Below are positions 8,029 to 17,905 of a DNA stretch of 64,000 nucleotides, one piece after another. Numbering within the stretch: position 1 is the first letter of the stretch; every line of letters starts with the position of its first letter. Source of the DNA: Bartonella massiliensis. Lineage in GTDB: Bacteria; Pseudomonadota; Alphaproteobacteria; Rhizobiales; Rhizobiaceae. The notes under the pieces were generated by a model that saw only the letters and a program-made list of their open reading frames with translations, made no database searches and was not told the DNA's origin. The stretch covers positions 16,268 through 80,267 of the forward strand of contig NZ_CABFVS010000020.1 in NCBI RefSeq assembly GCF_902150025.1, in the 5' to 3' direction. The translations under genes were made by a program, and so were the position numbers.

Positions 8029-9897
8029 ATGCAATCATATGACGTTGTTATTGTTGGTGGTGGTCATGCTGGCTGTGAAGCTGCTTCGGCTTCAGCGCGT
8101 GTAGGAGCAAAAACAGCGCTTGTGACACATAAAATATCAGCACTAGGAACAATGTCGTGTAATCCTGCTATTGGGGGTCTTGGAAAAGGGCATTTGGTTC
8201 GTGAGATAGATGCCTTAGATGGCCTTATGGGACGTGCAGCAGATGCTGCTGGAATTCAGTTTAGGCTACTTAATCGACGTAAGGGGCCAGCAGTAAGAGG
8301 TCCACGAACACAAGCAGATAGACAGCTCTATAAAGAAGCTATTCAAAAACTCTTAAAAGGACAAGAAAATCTTACGCTTATTGAAGATGAAGTCATTGAT
8401 TTGGTTATTAAAGATCATTGTATATCAGGTGTTGTTTTAAAAAAACAAGGAACATTTTTTTCTGGTGCTGTTGTTTTAACAACAGGAACATTTTTAAATG
8501 GTTTTATTCATATTGGTGATAAAACGTGGGCTGCTGGCCGCATGGGAGATCCATCAAGTGTGCAACTTGCTGAACGTTTGAAAAATTATGCTATAAAACT
8601 TGGACGATTAAAAACTGGAACTCCTGCTCGTTTGAGTAAAAAAACAATTGATTGGGATCGTCTTTTAAAACAACAAGCCGATGAAAATCCTGTTCCTTTT
8701 TCTCTTTTAACAGAGAAAATTGAACAACCACAAATTGAATGTGCTATAACACGTACAAATGCGCAAACACATAAAATTATCCGTGATAATATTCATCGTT
8801 CTGCTTTATATTCTGGAAATATTGAAGGTTTAGGACCTCGTTATTGTCCTTCAGTTGAAGATAAAATTATTAAATTTGGGGAACGTGATGGACACCAGAT
8901 TTTTTTAGAACCAGAAGGGTTAAATGATGATACAGTTTATCCAAATGGTCTTTCTACTTCTCTTCCAGAAGATGTACAAATTTCCCTATTGAAAACCATT
9001 GAAGGGTTGGAAAATGCTATAGTTTTGCAACCCGGTTATGCTATTGAGTATGATTTTGTTAATCCGCAACAATTAACAAGAAGTTTAGAATTACGCTCTT
9101 TACCAGGATTGTTTTTAGCAGGACAAATTAATGGTACAACAGGATATGAAGAAGCTGCAGCACAGGGACTTTTAGCTGGATTGAATGCTGCCCGTAAAGT
9201 GGGTAAATTAGATGAAATACTCATAAGTCGTTCTACTGCTTATATTGGTGTTATGGTTGATGACTTGGTTTCACGTGGTGTTTATGAACCTTATAGAATG
9301 TTTACATCACGAGCAGAATTTCGTTTGTCTTTACGATCTGATAATGCTGATACGCGTTTAACACCTTTGGCACAAGAATGGGGTATTGTCAGTAAAATAC
9401 GTTGGGATTTTTATCAGAAAAAACAACAACAGCTTGATCAAGCACGATCGATATGCCAAAATCTCTTTTTAACACCTAATGAAGCTTCTGCTCACGGATT
9501 ACATGTTAATCATGATGGAATTCGACGTTCGGCTTATGATTTTCTTTCCTATCCCCATATGACTTTAGAGCGTCTTTCACATTTTTGGCCACAATTACAA
9601 ACGATTGATTCTAAAACAGTCGAATCTTTAGAAATTGAAGCACAATATGCAGTTTATTTAGATAAACAAGCGCAAGATATTGCTTCTCTTCAAAAAGATG
9701 AACGTTTAGAAATTCCTTCATCTCTTGATGTTCAGGCAATTTCAGGTCTTTCAAATGAACTTAAATCAAAAATTCAAGAAGTGTCGCCGCGTTCAATTGC
9801 TGATGCACAAAAAATTGATGGTATGACACCCGCCGCGTTATCACTTATTATTACATATATTCAACGTCAACGACGTGAAAAGGCTAAAACAGCTTAA
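8029..9897 (+). CDS. mnmG: tRNA uridine 5-carboxymethylaminomethyl modification enzyme MnmG
   Basis: The 622-residue FAD-dependent partner of MnmE in wobble-uridine modification. Visible features are the N-terminal FAD-binding loop [34 protein letters not shown], the second signature [21 protein letters not shown], and the C-terminal helical domain that binds MnmE. The gene is intact. Its stop overlaps the rsmG start (TAATG), so the two are translationally coupled. Confidence 0.97.
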   Translation: MQSYDVVIVGGGHAGCEAASASARVGAKTALVTHKISALGTMSCNPAIGGLGKGHLVREIDALDGLMGRAADAAGIQFRLLNRRKGPAVRGPRTQADRQLYKEAIQKLLKGQENLTLIEDEVIDLVIKDHCISGVVLKKQGTFFSGAVVLTTGTFLNGFIHIGDKTWAAGRMGDPSSVQLAERLKNYAIKLGRLKTGTPARLSKKTIDWDRLLKQQADENPVPFSLLTEKIEQPQIECAITRTNAQTHKIIRDNIHRSALYSGNIEGLGPRYCPSVEDKIIKFGERDGHQIFLEPEGLNDDTVYPNGLSTSLPEDVQISLLKTIEGLENAIVLQPGYAIEYDFVNPQQLTRSLELRSLPGLFLAGQINGTTGYEEAAAQGLLAGLNAARKVGKLDEILISRSTAYIGVMVDDLVSRGVYEPYRMFTSRAEFRLSLRSDNADTRLTPLAQEWGIVSKIRWDFYQKKQQQLDQARSICQNLFLTPNEASAHGLHVNHDGIRRSAYDFLSYPHMTLERLSHFWPQLQTIDSKTVESLEIEAQYAVYLDKQAQDIASLQKDERLEIPSSLDVQAISGLSNELKSKIQEVSPRSIADAQKIDGMTPAALSLIITYIQRQRREKAKTA

Positions 9898-10538
9898 TGG
9901 ATTTTTCTACAGAACAAAAATATCAGCAACTATTAGATATTGTTCCTTCTGTTTCACGTGAAACGATGGAAAATTTAATTCAGTTTGAGTCTTTAATACT
10001 TCAGTGGAATGCGCACATTAATTTGATATCTGCTGCAACAATACCGGATCTATGGATACGGCATATCTTAGATTCAGCACAAATTTTTCCTTTATATAGT
10101 CATTCCTTAAAGTGGTGTGACCTAGGATCAGGAGGAGGTTTTCCAGCAATAGTAATTGCTATCTTTCTGAAAGAAAAAAAAGCAGGACATATTAATCTTG
10201 TTGAAAGTAATGGAAAAAAAGTAGCCTTTTTGAGAACAGTTATTGCTCAACTTAATCTTCCAGCAACAGTTTATCACGCTAGAATTGAAGATGTATATCA
10301 AAAAATCCCTATATCTGATATCATAACGGCACGGGGATTAGCGCCACTTAATGTTTTATTACAGCTTATTTTTCCTTTATTAACAGAAAAAACAATCGCT
10401 CTTTTGCAAAAAGGTCGGGATTACGCTACAGAAATAAAAAGTGCCTCTGCCAATTGGCACTTTGATCTGTTAAAACATAAAAGTAAAGTTGATGAAAATT
10501 CTGTTATTTTAGAAATTTCTCATATTCGATCATATTAG
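9897..10538 (+). CDS. rsmG: 16S rRNA (guanine527-N7)-methyltransferase RsmG
   Basis: The 213-residue SAM-dependent methyltransferase modifies G527 of 16S rRNA. Motifs seen: LILQWNAHINLISA near the N-terminus, the SAM-binding CDLGSGGGFPAIVIAIF, and TARGLAPLNVLLQL further on. The start ATG overlaps the mnmG stop by one base. A near-consensus parS site lies inside codons 18-23, which encode part of the N-terminal helix. parA begins 13 bases after its stop. Confidence 0.96.
   Translation: MDFSTEQKYQQLLDIVPSVSRETMENLIQFESLILQWNAHINLISAATIPDLWIRHILDSAQIFPLYSHSLKWCDLGSGGGFPAIVIAIFLKEKKAGHINLVESNGKKVAFLRTVIAQLNLPATVYHARIEDVYQKIPISDIITARGLAPLNVLLQLIFPLLTEKTIALLQKGRDYATEIKSASANWHFDLLKHKSKVDENSVILEISHIRSY
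9950..9965. promoter_or_regulatory. parS: parS-like centromere site 3, inside rsmG
   Basis: TGTTTCACGTGAAACG has one mismatch to the consensus parS and sits within the coding sequence of rsmG, about 600 bases before parA. Confidence 0.8.
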
Positions 10539-10551
10539 AGGGTAAAGCAAA

Positions 10552-11349
10552 ATGAGCGAAACACGAATTATCGCTATTGCAAACCAAAAAGGTGGAGTCG
10601 GAAAAACAACCACAGCAATTAATCTTGCAACAGCTTTAGCCGCCATTGGTGAAAATGTTCTTATTATGGATGTTGATCCACAAGGTAATGCAAGTACAGG
10701 CTTAGGAATTGATCGTAACAGCCGTCCTTTATCGTCTTATGATGTTCTGGTTTCAGGAGTTTCAATTACACAAGCAGCTTTAAAAACAGCTGTACCTAAT
10801 CTTCATATCGTTCCTTCTACACTTGATCTTTTAGGTGTAGAAATGGAAATTTCTTCATCACAAGATCGTATAAGACGCTTACGTAAAGCTCTTTATGATG
10901 ATCCGGAAATGGAAAAAAAATTCAGTTATATTTTAATTGATTGTCCACCATCACTTAATCTTCTGACATTGAATGCTATGGGGGCTGCAGATTCTATTTT
11001 GGTACCTATGCAATGTGAATTTTTAGCGCTTGAAGGTTTAAGTCAATTGCTTGAAACAGTAAAACAAGTGCGATCTGTTCTTAATCCATCTTTAGAAATC
11101 CAAGGTATTGTTCTAACAATGTATGATGGTCGTAATAATCTTTCAAATCAAGTTGTTGAAGATGTACGCTCTTTTATGGGAGATAAAGTTTATCGTACTA
11201 TTATTCCACGAAATGTAAGGGTATCAGAAGCGCCTTCTTTTGGTAAACCTGTATTGCTTTATGATCTTAAATGTGCTGGGAGCCAAGCTTATTTGCGTCT
11301 AGCATCAGAAATGATTCAGCGTGAAAAAAAAGCATGCGCTGCTGCTTAG
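10552..11349 (+). CDS. parA: chromosome partitioning ATPase ParA
   Basis: The 265-residue Walker-type ATPase moves ParB-bound origin regions apart. The deviant Walker A motif ANQKGGVGKTTTAINL lies at residues 10-25, followed by MDVDPQGNAST and the switch/Walker B region LIDCPPSLNLLT. Its length without a DNA-binding N-terminal extension marks the chromosomal (Soj) type. It directly follows rsmG and precedes parB, as in most Alphaproteobacteria. Confidence 0.97.
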   Translation: MSETRIIAIANQKGGVGKTTTAINLATALAAIGENVLIMDVDPQGNASTGLGIDRNSRPLSSYDVLVSGVSITQAALKTAVPNLHIVPSTLDLLGVEMEISSSQDRIRRLRKALYDDPEMEKKFSYILIDCPPSLNLLTLNAMGAADSILVPMQCEFLALEGLSQLLETVKQVRSVLNPSLEIQGIVLTMYDGRNNLSNQVVEDVRSFMGDKVYRTIIPRNVRVSEAPSFGKPVLLYDLKCAGSQAYLRLASEMIQREKKACAAA

Positions 11350-11387
11350 AAATATAAAAAATATCTAAAAATTCAAAGAGAAAAATT

Positions 11388-12283
11388 ATGAATGATGATC
11401 TTTCAAAAAAAGACTAGGACGTGGATTAGCAGCATTGATTGGAGATATGAATTTAAACAACAATTTTGCACGTTCATCAAATTTTGATAAATTAACTGAA
11501 ACTGATAGTATTTCTGAAAGATTTGTTCCTCTTGATTCTATTTCATGTAATCCTCATAATCCACGGCGTCATTTTACTGAAACAGAACTTGATAATTTGG
11601 CACAATCAATTCGTCAACATGGTGTGGTTCAACCTGTTATTGTAAGACCTTTAAGAGACCATTCTCATCGGTTTGAATTGATAGCAGGTGAAAGGCGTTG
11701 GCGTGCAGCACAACGTGCAAATTTAACTCAATTACCCGTTATTGTTCGTGATGTGGATGATAAAACCGCTTTGGAATTGGCTATCATTGAAAATGTTCAG
11801 CGAGCTGATCTCAATCCTATTGAAGAAGCAAAGGGATATGAGATGCTCTTAAATGAACATGATTATACACAAGTAGATTTAGCGCAGGTTATCGGAAAAA
11901 GTCGTAGTCATGTTGCTAATACGCTTCGTTTGTTAAAGCTTCCAGAAAAAGTACAACAATTCTTAACGGATGGACAACTTTCTGCGGGACATGCACGGTG
12001 TCTTATAACCGTGGATAATCCACAAGAGTTAGCTGAAAAAATTATCCGTGAAGGGCTTTCTGTACGCCAAACGGAAATACTTGCCTATGAGCAAGCTAAT
12101 CCTAAGACTAAAAAACGTACTACTACGGAAAAAGATGCAGAAACAAAATCTTTAGAAAAATTACTTGCAGATGTAATCGGAATGAAAGTTGTGATTCGAC
12201 ATGGTAAAAAAGGTGGTGATTTAAAAATACATTATTCTTCATTAGAACAATTAGATGATATTTGTCGTCGTTTACAAAATTAA
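11388..12283 (+). CDS. parB: chromosome partitioning protein ParB, with an apparent frameshift near the start
   Basis: The natural start ATG at 11388 (MNDDLSKK) runs into a TAG at 11415-11417. Adding one base in the A7 tract 11405-11411 would restore the conserved N-terminus RLGRGLAALIGDMN, so a one-base loss is likely. From TTG 11435 or ATG 11447 the rest (about 280 residues) is open: the CTP/parS-binding region GERRWRAAQRANL, a helix-turn-helix VDLAQVIGKSRSHVANTLRL, and the C-terminal dimer domain. The missing piece is the ParA-contacting motif. It may be a sequencing error, transcriptional slippage on the A-run or a true truncation. Confidence 0.85.
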
Positions 12284-12306
12284 TTAATTCGTTTAAAAAG
12301 AGTTTT

Positions 12307-12774
12307 CTAACAATCGCTTCTTAAAATTTTAATTATTCTATACATATGTTCTTTAGCAAATTCAATATTGCTTAAAGGTACAATGTTTTGTTCATGAAGA
12401 GAGATTTCTTCATTTGTAAGCACATTTAATGTTGTTTTAAGTGCTAAGTGACTAATAACAAAGTCTTTGGGTGTGAGATTATTTTTTATTAAAATATTTA
12501 CAAGTCCAGGTTTACTAGAAATGTAAGCTATATATCCTTCAACATGATCATTATTAGTGGTAGGGTTCCTTTTTGTGTTTGCTTTTTTTAGCTCTGAGGG
12601 TAATTTTTCACATTCTTTTTCAATTTTTTCCAGCTTTAAAAGAAGATCTTCTGTTAAGGGATAATTAGCAACAAGAGATGATATAAGAGAAGGATTATCC
12701 ATTTCCTGCTTTTTTTCTTGAGCATGTGATGCAAAAGAGAAAAGAAAAAGAAAGCACAATACAAATTTAAACAT
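12307..12774 (-). CDS. small secreted protein, paralogue of the 13.4-kb gene
   Basis: A 155-residue protein of unknown function with a clear signal peptide (MFKFVLCFLFLFSFASHAQE, cleavage after SHA), so it is probably periplasmic. It is similar along its length to the protein at 13400-13888: NPSLISSLVANYPLTEDLLL, KVEKEC/KIEKEC and NLxPxDF are shared. The 95 bases upstream of its ATG resemble the 3' end of gloB, which means the gene arose from a tandem duplication that also copied the end of gloB. I do not recognise a family. Confidence 0.75.
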   Translation of the reverse strand: MFKFVLCFLFLFSFASHAQEKKQEMDNPSLISSLVANYPLTEDLLLKLEKIEKECEKLPSELKKANTKRNPTTNNDHVEGYIAYISSKPGLVNILIKNNLTPKDFVISHLALKTTLNVLTNEEISLHEQNIVPLSNIEFAKEHMYRIIKILRSDC

Positions 12775-12875
12775 AATCGAATATCCTTTCTTGTGCGAAT
12801 TTCAATAAAGACTTTTTCATTTATTGCTCTTTATTTTTAGAAAAATCATTTATAAATGTAACCGGAAATAAGGTA
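12775..12875 (-). pseudogene. remnant of the gloB 3' end
   Basis: The sequence after 12780 (AATATCCTTTCTTGTGCGAA and onward to about 12830) matches the last codons of gloB at 13895-13945 (AATATCCTTTCTTTTTCGAA and onward) with scattered differences. It marks the edge of an old duplication unit containing the end of gloB plus the secreted-protein gene. Confidence 0.6.
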
Positions 12876-12954
12876 ATTATTTGGAATGGTAAAAATATGA
12901 TGATTTTTTAATGAACCATTCTTTAATAGGGGCACGATTCCTTATGAAAAATAA

Positions 12955-13360
12955 AATGCTACTGGTTGTCAATTCACACGCTTATTTAAAAAAAAATATT
13001 TTTCAGGCTTTTTCAAGCCCATTTCATAATGGTTCCTGTGATAAGATACCATGAATAATAGAAAATTATAGGATTCCAATCTTTATATTTCTGAAGAAGT
13101 AAGCCATATCATTACATTCTTTGACAGTCCACACGATGTGCTGCGATAAACTCTTGGCATTTAAGACTTTTCATAAAAGATATTTTTATTGTAGAGTTTC
13201 ATTTCACATGGACTATTCTGCTGATAACATGCAAGCGGATGGTTTTGATTGTTTTAAAATAAGAGAGATTTGGAATGAGAAAATCTTATGGTATTTAAAA
13301 TTCTAATATAATATAAATTAAATAAAAATCATCATTATAAATCAATATATTGATTTATGT
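12955..13360 (-). mobile_element. degenerate integrase-leader element, copy A
   Basis: The left part (about 12955-13150) is a decayed minus-strand integrase N-terminus, recognisable mainly by alignment with copy I. The right part (13170-13360) is the conserved leader: a CATGCAAGCGGAT motif, GATTTGGAATGAGAAAATCT, and the end motif ATCATTATAAATCAATAT. In this copy the end motif extends to a perfect 22-base palindrome at 13337-13358. It separates the two secreted-protein paralogues. Confidence 0.6.
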
Positions 13361-13399
13361 AAAACAATGGAATGATATTTTCCGACAGTTTATAATTGA

Positions 13400-13888
13400 T
13401 TAGTTTCTAAACATGAATTCTTCACAGTTTCCTAAAATAGTCGTTATTTTGTAAAAATGTTTTTTAACAAATTCAAGATTATTTAGAAATATAATATTTT
13501 TCTCATATGAATATTCCTTTTCAGGTACAAATGTAAGAAGCATTGATATTTCTATAAGTGCTAAGTTGCCAGTAGCGAAATCTCTAGGTTTAAGATTATT
13601 TTTTTCTAAAATATCCATGAGTTTTGGTTTATTAAAAATATGGGCTGTGTAGTTTTCAATACTAGAGTGAGTACTAGAGTCATAATTGATAGGATTATTC
13701 TTTATTTCTGGAAGTAGAATTTTACATTCTTTTTCGACTTTTTCCAGCTTTAAAAGAAAATCTTCTGTTAAGGGATAATTGGCAATGAGAGGTAATGTAA
13801 GGGAAGGATTATCCGTTTCTTGCTTTATTTCTTGAGCATATGATAAAAAAGGAAAGAGGAGAAGAGAGCACAATACAAGTCTAAACAT
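13400..13888 (-). CDS. small secreted protein, paralogue of the 12.3-kb gene
   Basis: A 162-residue exported protein of unknown function. ATG 13888 is preferred to the upstream TTG because it gives MFRLVLCSLLLFPFLSYAQE, the same signal peptide form as the paralogue at 12307-12774. Shared segments are NPSLTLPLIANYPLTEDFLL, LEKVEKEC and NNLKPRDF. The start lies next to the gloB stop, so it is probably co-transcribed with gloB. Confidence 0.75.
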   Translation of the reverse strand: MFRLVLCSLLLFPFLSYAQEIKQETDNPSLTLPLIANYPLTEDFLLKLEKVEKECKILLPEIKNNPINYDSSTHSSIENYTAHIFNKPKLMDILEKNNLKPRDFATGNLALIEISMLLTFVPEKEYSYEKNIIFLNNLEFVKKHFYKITTILGNCEEFMFRN

Positions 13889-13890
13889 GG

Positions 13891-14652
13891 TCAAAAAATA
13901 TCCTTTCTTTTTCGAATTTCAGCAAAAACTTCTTCATCTGTAGCATTATTCATTAAAAGATTTTTTCTAATTTCTTGATCATCCCACCGAAGAAAAGGGT
14001 TTGTTGCTTTTTCTTGTCCTAAAGTAATTGGTAAAGTCATGCAATTTTGTGAGCGTAATGAAAAAACTTCTTCTGCTCTTTGGTGGAGTTTTTTATTATT
14101 TGGATCAAGTGTCAATGCGAAAAGAGCATTATTTTTTGTGTATTCATGTCCACAATAAAGAAGTGTTTCGTTGGGAAGTTGACGAAGCTTTTTTAAAGAG
14201 TTCAGCATTTGTGCGGCTGTTCCTTCAAATAGACGTCCACAACCAAGTGAAAAAAGCGTATCTCCAGCAAAGAGTAATTTTTTTTCAGGAAAATAATAGG
14301 ATAATGCGCCAAAGGTATGGCCAGGGGTTGAGAGAGCTAGAAGCGTATGAGAGCCAAAAAGAAGTTTTTCATCAGGTTGAAGTGTTCGATCAAGATAATG
14401 AATCTTTTCTTTTTCTGCTTCTGGTCCAATAACGATAGTGTTGTAGACTTTTTTTAATTCTTCTAAGCCTTCTACATGATCGTGATGATGATGAGTTACA
14501 AAAATAGTGCTAAGTGTCCAGTTACGGCATTTTAAAGCATTACGAATAGCTTTACTTTCAGGTGCATCTATTGCGGCTGTCATACCACTTTTTTCATCAT
14601 GGATGAGCACACCAAAATTATCTTCTCGACAGATAAACTGTTCAATCAACAT
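13891..14652 (-). CDS. gloB: hydroxyacylglutathione hydrolase (glyoxalase II)
   Basis: The 253-residue metallo-beta-lactamase-fold enzyme hydrolyses S-lactoylglutathione to lactate and glutathione, finishing methylglyoxal detoxification. The metal site VTHHHHDHVEGL lies near residues 51-62; further ligands are in STPGHTFGALSYYF, FAGDTLFSLGCGRLFEG and YCGHEYTKNN. Length is normal. A decayed copy of its 3' end is found at 12775-12875. Confidence 0.94.
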   Translation of the reverse strand: MLIEQFICREDNFGVLIHDEKSGMTAAIDAPESKAIRNALKCRNWTLSTIFVTHHHHDHVEGLEELKKVYNTIVIGPEAEKEKIHYLDRTLQPDEKLLFGSHTLLALSTPGHTFGALSYYFPEKKLLFAGDTLFSLGCGRLFEGTAAQMLNSLKKLRQLPNETLLYCGHEYTKNNALFALTLDPNNKKLHQRAEEVFSLRSQNCMTLPITLGQEKATNPFLRWDDQEIRKNLLMNNATDEEVFAEIRKRKDIF

Positions 14653-14718
14653 GTTCTTTTCTCCTGAACAGTGTATCTGTCAATCAATCTATAAAGTAAT
14701 CTGTAGTGGTGAATTTGT

Positions 14719-15405
14719 TTAAGAATTAGATTTGTCCTTTTCTGTAAAAAGTCCTTTTGAATGTTTTAGTATAATAGGCATTTGGGTAAGCATGAAGAGA
14801 ATTGTTATAGGCATCACACCAAAGACTTTGAAACTCGTCCAAAAATTATCGCTAAAATTGCGCCAAATGATTTCATTTAAAAGAGCAAGAAAAACGAAAA
14901 AAAATGCCCAACGGTAGGTGAGTTTTTGCCAGCCTAAATCATCAAGTTTTAAGGTAGAGTCAAGGGCATAACGTAAAAGTGGTTTTTTAAAAAACATTCC
15001 GCCAAAAAGTATAAAAGCAAATAAACTGTTAATGATTGTTGGTTTCATCTTTATGAAAGTGTCATTATGAAGCCAAAGTGTTAGAAAGCCAAAAACGAGA
15101 ACAAATATCCCAGAAATAAGAGGCATAATAGGAATTTGTCTTGCAAGGATCCACGATAAGCTTAGAGAAATGATAATAGCTACCATAAAAATAGCTGTTG
15201 CAGGGAAAATAGGTTTACTAAAGTTTTGAAAAAATTCAATGTTTTTGATCAACCATTCTCCTTTATAATTGGCAAAAAAGAAGGCGACCAATGGTCCCAT
15301 TTCCAAGAAGAACTTAAATGTTGGTGAGAGAGGTGTTTTTTTATTGTCGTCCATATTTTTTTCAGAATTATTGTGTGAATTAGGGGTAAATAAAGGCTGT
15401 TTCAT
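14719..15405 (-). CDS. yciB: inner-membrane protein YciB (intracellular septation protein A family)
   Basis: A 228-residue protein with several hydrophobic segments and the family N-terminus TFKFFLEMGPLVAFFFANYKG. Homologues span the inner membrane and take part in envelope synthesis and cell division. It has about 20 extra polar residues before the conserved start; an internal ATG (MDDNKK) is an alternative start. The ATG overlaps the ftsY stop (ATGA at 15402-15405). The order dapF-mtaB-ftsY-yciB is common in Hyphomicrobiales. Confidence 0.9.
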   Translation of the reverse strand: MKQPLFTPNSHNNSEKNMDDNKKTPLSPTFKFFLEMGPLVAFFFANYKGEWLIKNIEFFQNFSKPIFPATAIFMVAIIISLSLSWILARQIPIMPLISGIFVLVFGFLTLWLHNDTFIKMKPTIINSLFAFILFGGMFFKKPLLRYALDSTLKLDDLGWQKLTYRWAFFFVFLALLNEIIWRNFSDNFWTSFKVFGVMPITILFMLTQMPIILKHSKGLFTEKDKSNS

Positions 15406-16607
15406 ACATGTTTTCCTACGATAGTTTCGGCAAAGTCAGAAGCAGAAAAGGGTTGAAGGTCTTCAATATTTTCTCCTACACCGATAAAATAAATAGGTAA
15501 TTTATATCTTTCTGCGATAGCGACAAGAATTCCTCCTCGGGCAGTTCCATCCAGTTTTGTCATGACTAAACCATTAACACCTGCAATATCACGGAAAATC
15601 TCCACTTGGCTGAGTGCATTTTGTCCGGTTGTTGCATCAAGTGTTTGAAGGATTGTATGGGGTGCTTGGGGGGAATGTTTTTTTAAAACACGAATAATTT
15701 TTGCTAACTCATTCATCAATTCAGATTTATTTTGTAAACGTCCAGCTGTATCAATAATTAACACGTCACTATTTTCTTTTTTTGCTTTTTCAAAAGCATC
15801 AAACGCTAAACCAGCAGCATCTGCACCCAATTTAGTTGAAATAACAGGAGAATTGGTACGTTTACCCCAAATATGCAATTGTTCAATCGCTGCGGCTCGG
15901 AAAGTGTCACCGGCAGCAAGCATAACTTTTAGTCCTCCTTCAGTTAATTTTGCTGCAAGTTTTCCAATTGTTGTCGTTTTTCCAGTACCGTTTACACCGA
16001 CCAACAAAATAACATGAGGCTTATGACTGAGATCAAGTTCTAATGGCATTGCTACAGGTTCCAGAACTTTTTTGATTTCATCAGCGACAATTGTATGAAT
16101 GTCATCTGGGGAGAGATCCTTTTCATAACGATTGGAAGCTAAAGTATTCGTGATGCGTGTTGCCGTTTTTACACCGAGGTCAGCTTGAATAAGGATATCT
16201 TCAAGTTCTTGCAATGTATCTTCATCAAGTTTTCTCTTAACAAAAAGGTCTCCAATTGATCCACTTAGACGTTGTGAAGAAAGAGATAGACCTTTTTTAA
16301 GGCGTCCAAACCACGCTGTCTTTTTTTGTTCCACTGAGGGCTCCGGTAAAGTTTCTTCACTCTTTTTTTCACGGATGGTGTTTGTGACAATAACTTTACC
16401 AGAAAGGGGGACTTTATCAGAATGGGCCTCTAAAGACGGGGATTTTTCATCACATCTTGTAAGCGTTGTTTTTTGATTTGTTGATCTTTCATTTTTGTCC
16501 TTATTTTCTTCTATTATATCGCTTGTCTCAGGAATAGAAGCTTGTTCTATTTCCTGCTCTTTAGATTTATTAAAAGAAAAAATTTTTTTAATAAAAGATT
16601 TTGTCAT
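15402..16607 (-). CDS. ftsY: signal recognition particle receptor FtsY
   Basis: The 401-residue GTPase docks ribosome-SRP complexes at the membrane. A charged, poorly conserved A domain (about residues 1-110) precedes the NG domain. G motifs seen: GVNGTGKTTTIGKLAAKL near residue 207, AAGDTFRAAAIEQL, DTAGRLQNKSELMNEL, and TKLDGTARGG. The end YFIGVGENIEDLQPF is typical. It lies between mtaB and yciB on one transcript. Confidence 0.96.
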   Translation of the reverse strand: MTKSFIKKIFSFNKSKEQEIEQASIPETSDIIEENKDKNERSTNQKTTLTRCDEKSPSLEAHSDKVPLSGKVIVTNTIREKKSEETLPEPSVEQKKTAWFGRLKKGLSLSSQRLSGSIGDLFVKRKLDEDTLQELEDILIQADLGVKTATRITNTLASNRYEKDLSPDDIHTIVADEIKKVLEPVAMPLELDLSHKPHVILLVGVNGTGKTTTIGKLAAKLTEGGLKVMLAAGDTFRAAAIEQLHIWGKRTNSPVISTKLGADAAGLAFDAFEKAKKENSDVLIIDTAGRLQNKSELMNELAKIIRVLKKHSPQAPHTILQTLDATTGQNALSQVEIFRDIAGVNGLVMTKLDGTARGGILVAIAERYKLPIYFIGVGENIEDLQPFSASDFAETIVGKHV

Positions 16608-16621
16608 AAGGGTTTTCCTGC

Positions 16622-17905
16622 TTAAGCAGCGTTTAATTTTGGAGGGATAGCAATTAATTTATCGCCATCATGGTCAACGATAAGTGCTTGAACAATTGTT
16701 CCCGCTTTTGCACCTTTAATGTGTACAAGAGTATAATCTTCTGTTCGTCCAATTTCATCTTTTTCAACGAGAATTGTTTGTTGACTGTTTTGTAAATGAA
16801 CAAGATGCTTCTGATAAGCTTCATCACCTGCTTTACGCAATTTTGCAGCACGCATTTTAACTACTTTACGGTCGACTTGTGGCATTCGTGCGGCAGGTGT
16901 TCCTTCTCTTGGACTAAAGGGAAAAACATGGAGGTGGGTTAAATTACACTCTTTGATTAAAGCAAGACTGTTTTGAAACATCTCTTCTGTTTCTGTAGGA
17001 AAACCAGCAATCAAGTCGGCACCATAAACCATTGTAGGACGTTTGGCACGCAATTCTTGGCAAAATTGAATAGCATGTTCACGTAGATGACGCCGTTTCA
17101 TCCGTTTTAAAATCATATTATCACCGGCTTGCAACGATAAATGTAAATGAGGCATGATTCTTTTTTCATAGGCTAAAAGATTTATCAGTTCTTCATCTGT
17201 TTCAATAGAGTCAATAGATGAAAGACGTAATCGCGCTAAGTCAGGAACATGATGCAAAATGGCTGAAGTTAATTTTCCTAGATTAGCTTTTCCAGGTAAA
17301 TCGTGACCATAACTTGTAAGGTCAACACCTGTCAGAACTACTTCTTGAATCCCCTCACCCATCAGTTTTTTTATTTGTTCAATAACAGCTCCCATGGGAA
17401 CTGAACGTGATGGTCCTCGTCCATAGGGAATAATGCAAAATGTACAGCGATGATCACACCCGTTTTGTACCTGTACAAAGGCACGCGTGCGTTCTTGCAT
17501 GGCACTGACCATATGGGGAGCAATTTTTTGTACTTCCATGATATCATTGATACGCACCTTTTCGGAATGGTTAATACCAAAATCAGGAAGTTGACGATAA
17601 GAATGGGCGTGAAGTTTATCTTCGTTTCCTAAAACAAGATCAACTTCTGTCATTGAGGCAAAGTTTTGAGCTTCTGTTTGGGCTGCACATCCTGTTACAA
17701 TAATGCGCGCATGAGGATTTTCACGTCGCGCTTTGCGGATCGCTTGTTTTGCTTGTCGTACGGCTTCGGCGGTGACAGCACAGGTATTAAAGATAATAGC
17801 ACCATCCTTGAGTTGGTCTAGTCCTGAAGAAGTACTTTCTTTGCGAATGATTTCCGATTCATAGCTATTGAGTCGACAACCAAAAGTTACAATTTCTATT
17901 GCCAT
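16622..17905 (-). CDS. mtaB: tRNA t6A37 methylthiotransferase MtaB
   Basis: This radical-SAM enzyme adds a methylthio group to t6A at position 37 of tRNAs reading ANN codons. ATG 17905 (MAIEIVTFGCRLN) is chosen: it overlaps the dapF stop as TGATG, and the longer frame adds 8 unconserved residues. The N-terminal Fe-S domain has three cysteines (GCRLN, NTCAVT, TGCAAQ), the radical-SAM cluster is NGCDHRCTFCIIPYGRG near residues 146-162, and a TRAM domain (ILVEKDEIGRTEDYTLVHI) ends the protein. Confidence 0.94.
   Translation of the reverse strand: MAIEIVTFGCRLNSYESEIIRKESTSSGLDQLKDGAIIFNTCAVTAEAVRQAKQAIRKARRENPHARIIVTGCAAQTEAQNFASMTEVDLVLGNEDKLHAHSYRQLPDFGINHSEKVRINDIMEVQKIAPHMVSAMQERTRAFVQVQNGCDHRCTFCIIPYGRGPSRSVPMGAVIEQIKKLMGEGIQEVVLTGVDLTSYGHDLPGKANLGKLTSAILHHVPDLARLRLSSIDSIETDEELINLLAYEKRIMPHLHLSLQAGDNMILKRMKRRHLREHAIQFCQELRAKRPTMVYGADLIAGFPTETEEMFQNSLALIKECNLTHLHVFPFSPREGTPAARMPQVDRKVVKMRAAKLRKAGDEAYQKHLVHLQNSQQTILVEKDEIGRTEDYTLVHIKGAKAGTIVQALIVDHDGDKLIAIPPKLNAA

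Noticed and set aside
12010..12028. DnaA-box-like dyad in parB (GTGGATAATCCAC)
   Set aside because: Single site in coding sequence without an AT-rich neighbour; probably codon chance.
14028..14432. 134-codon plus-strand ORF over gloB
   Set aside because: Antisense to an intact gloB with its metal-binding motifs; no protein-family features.
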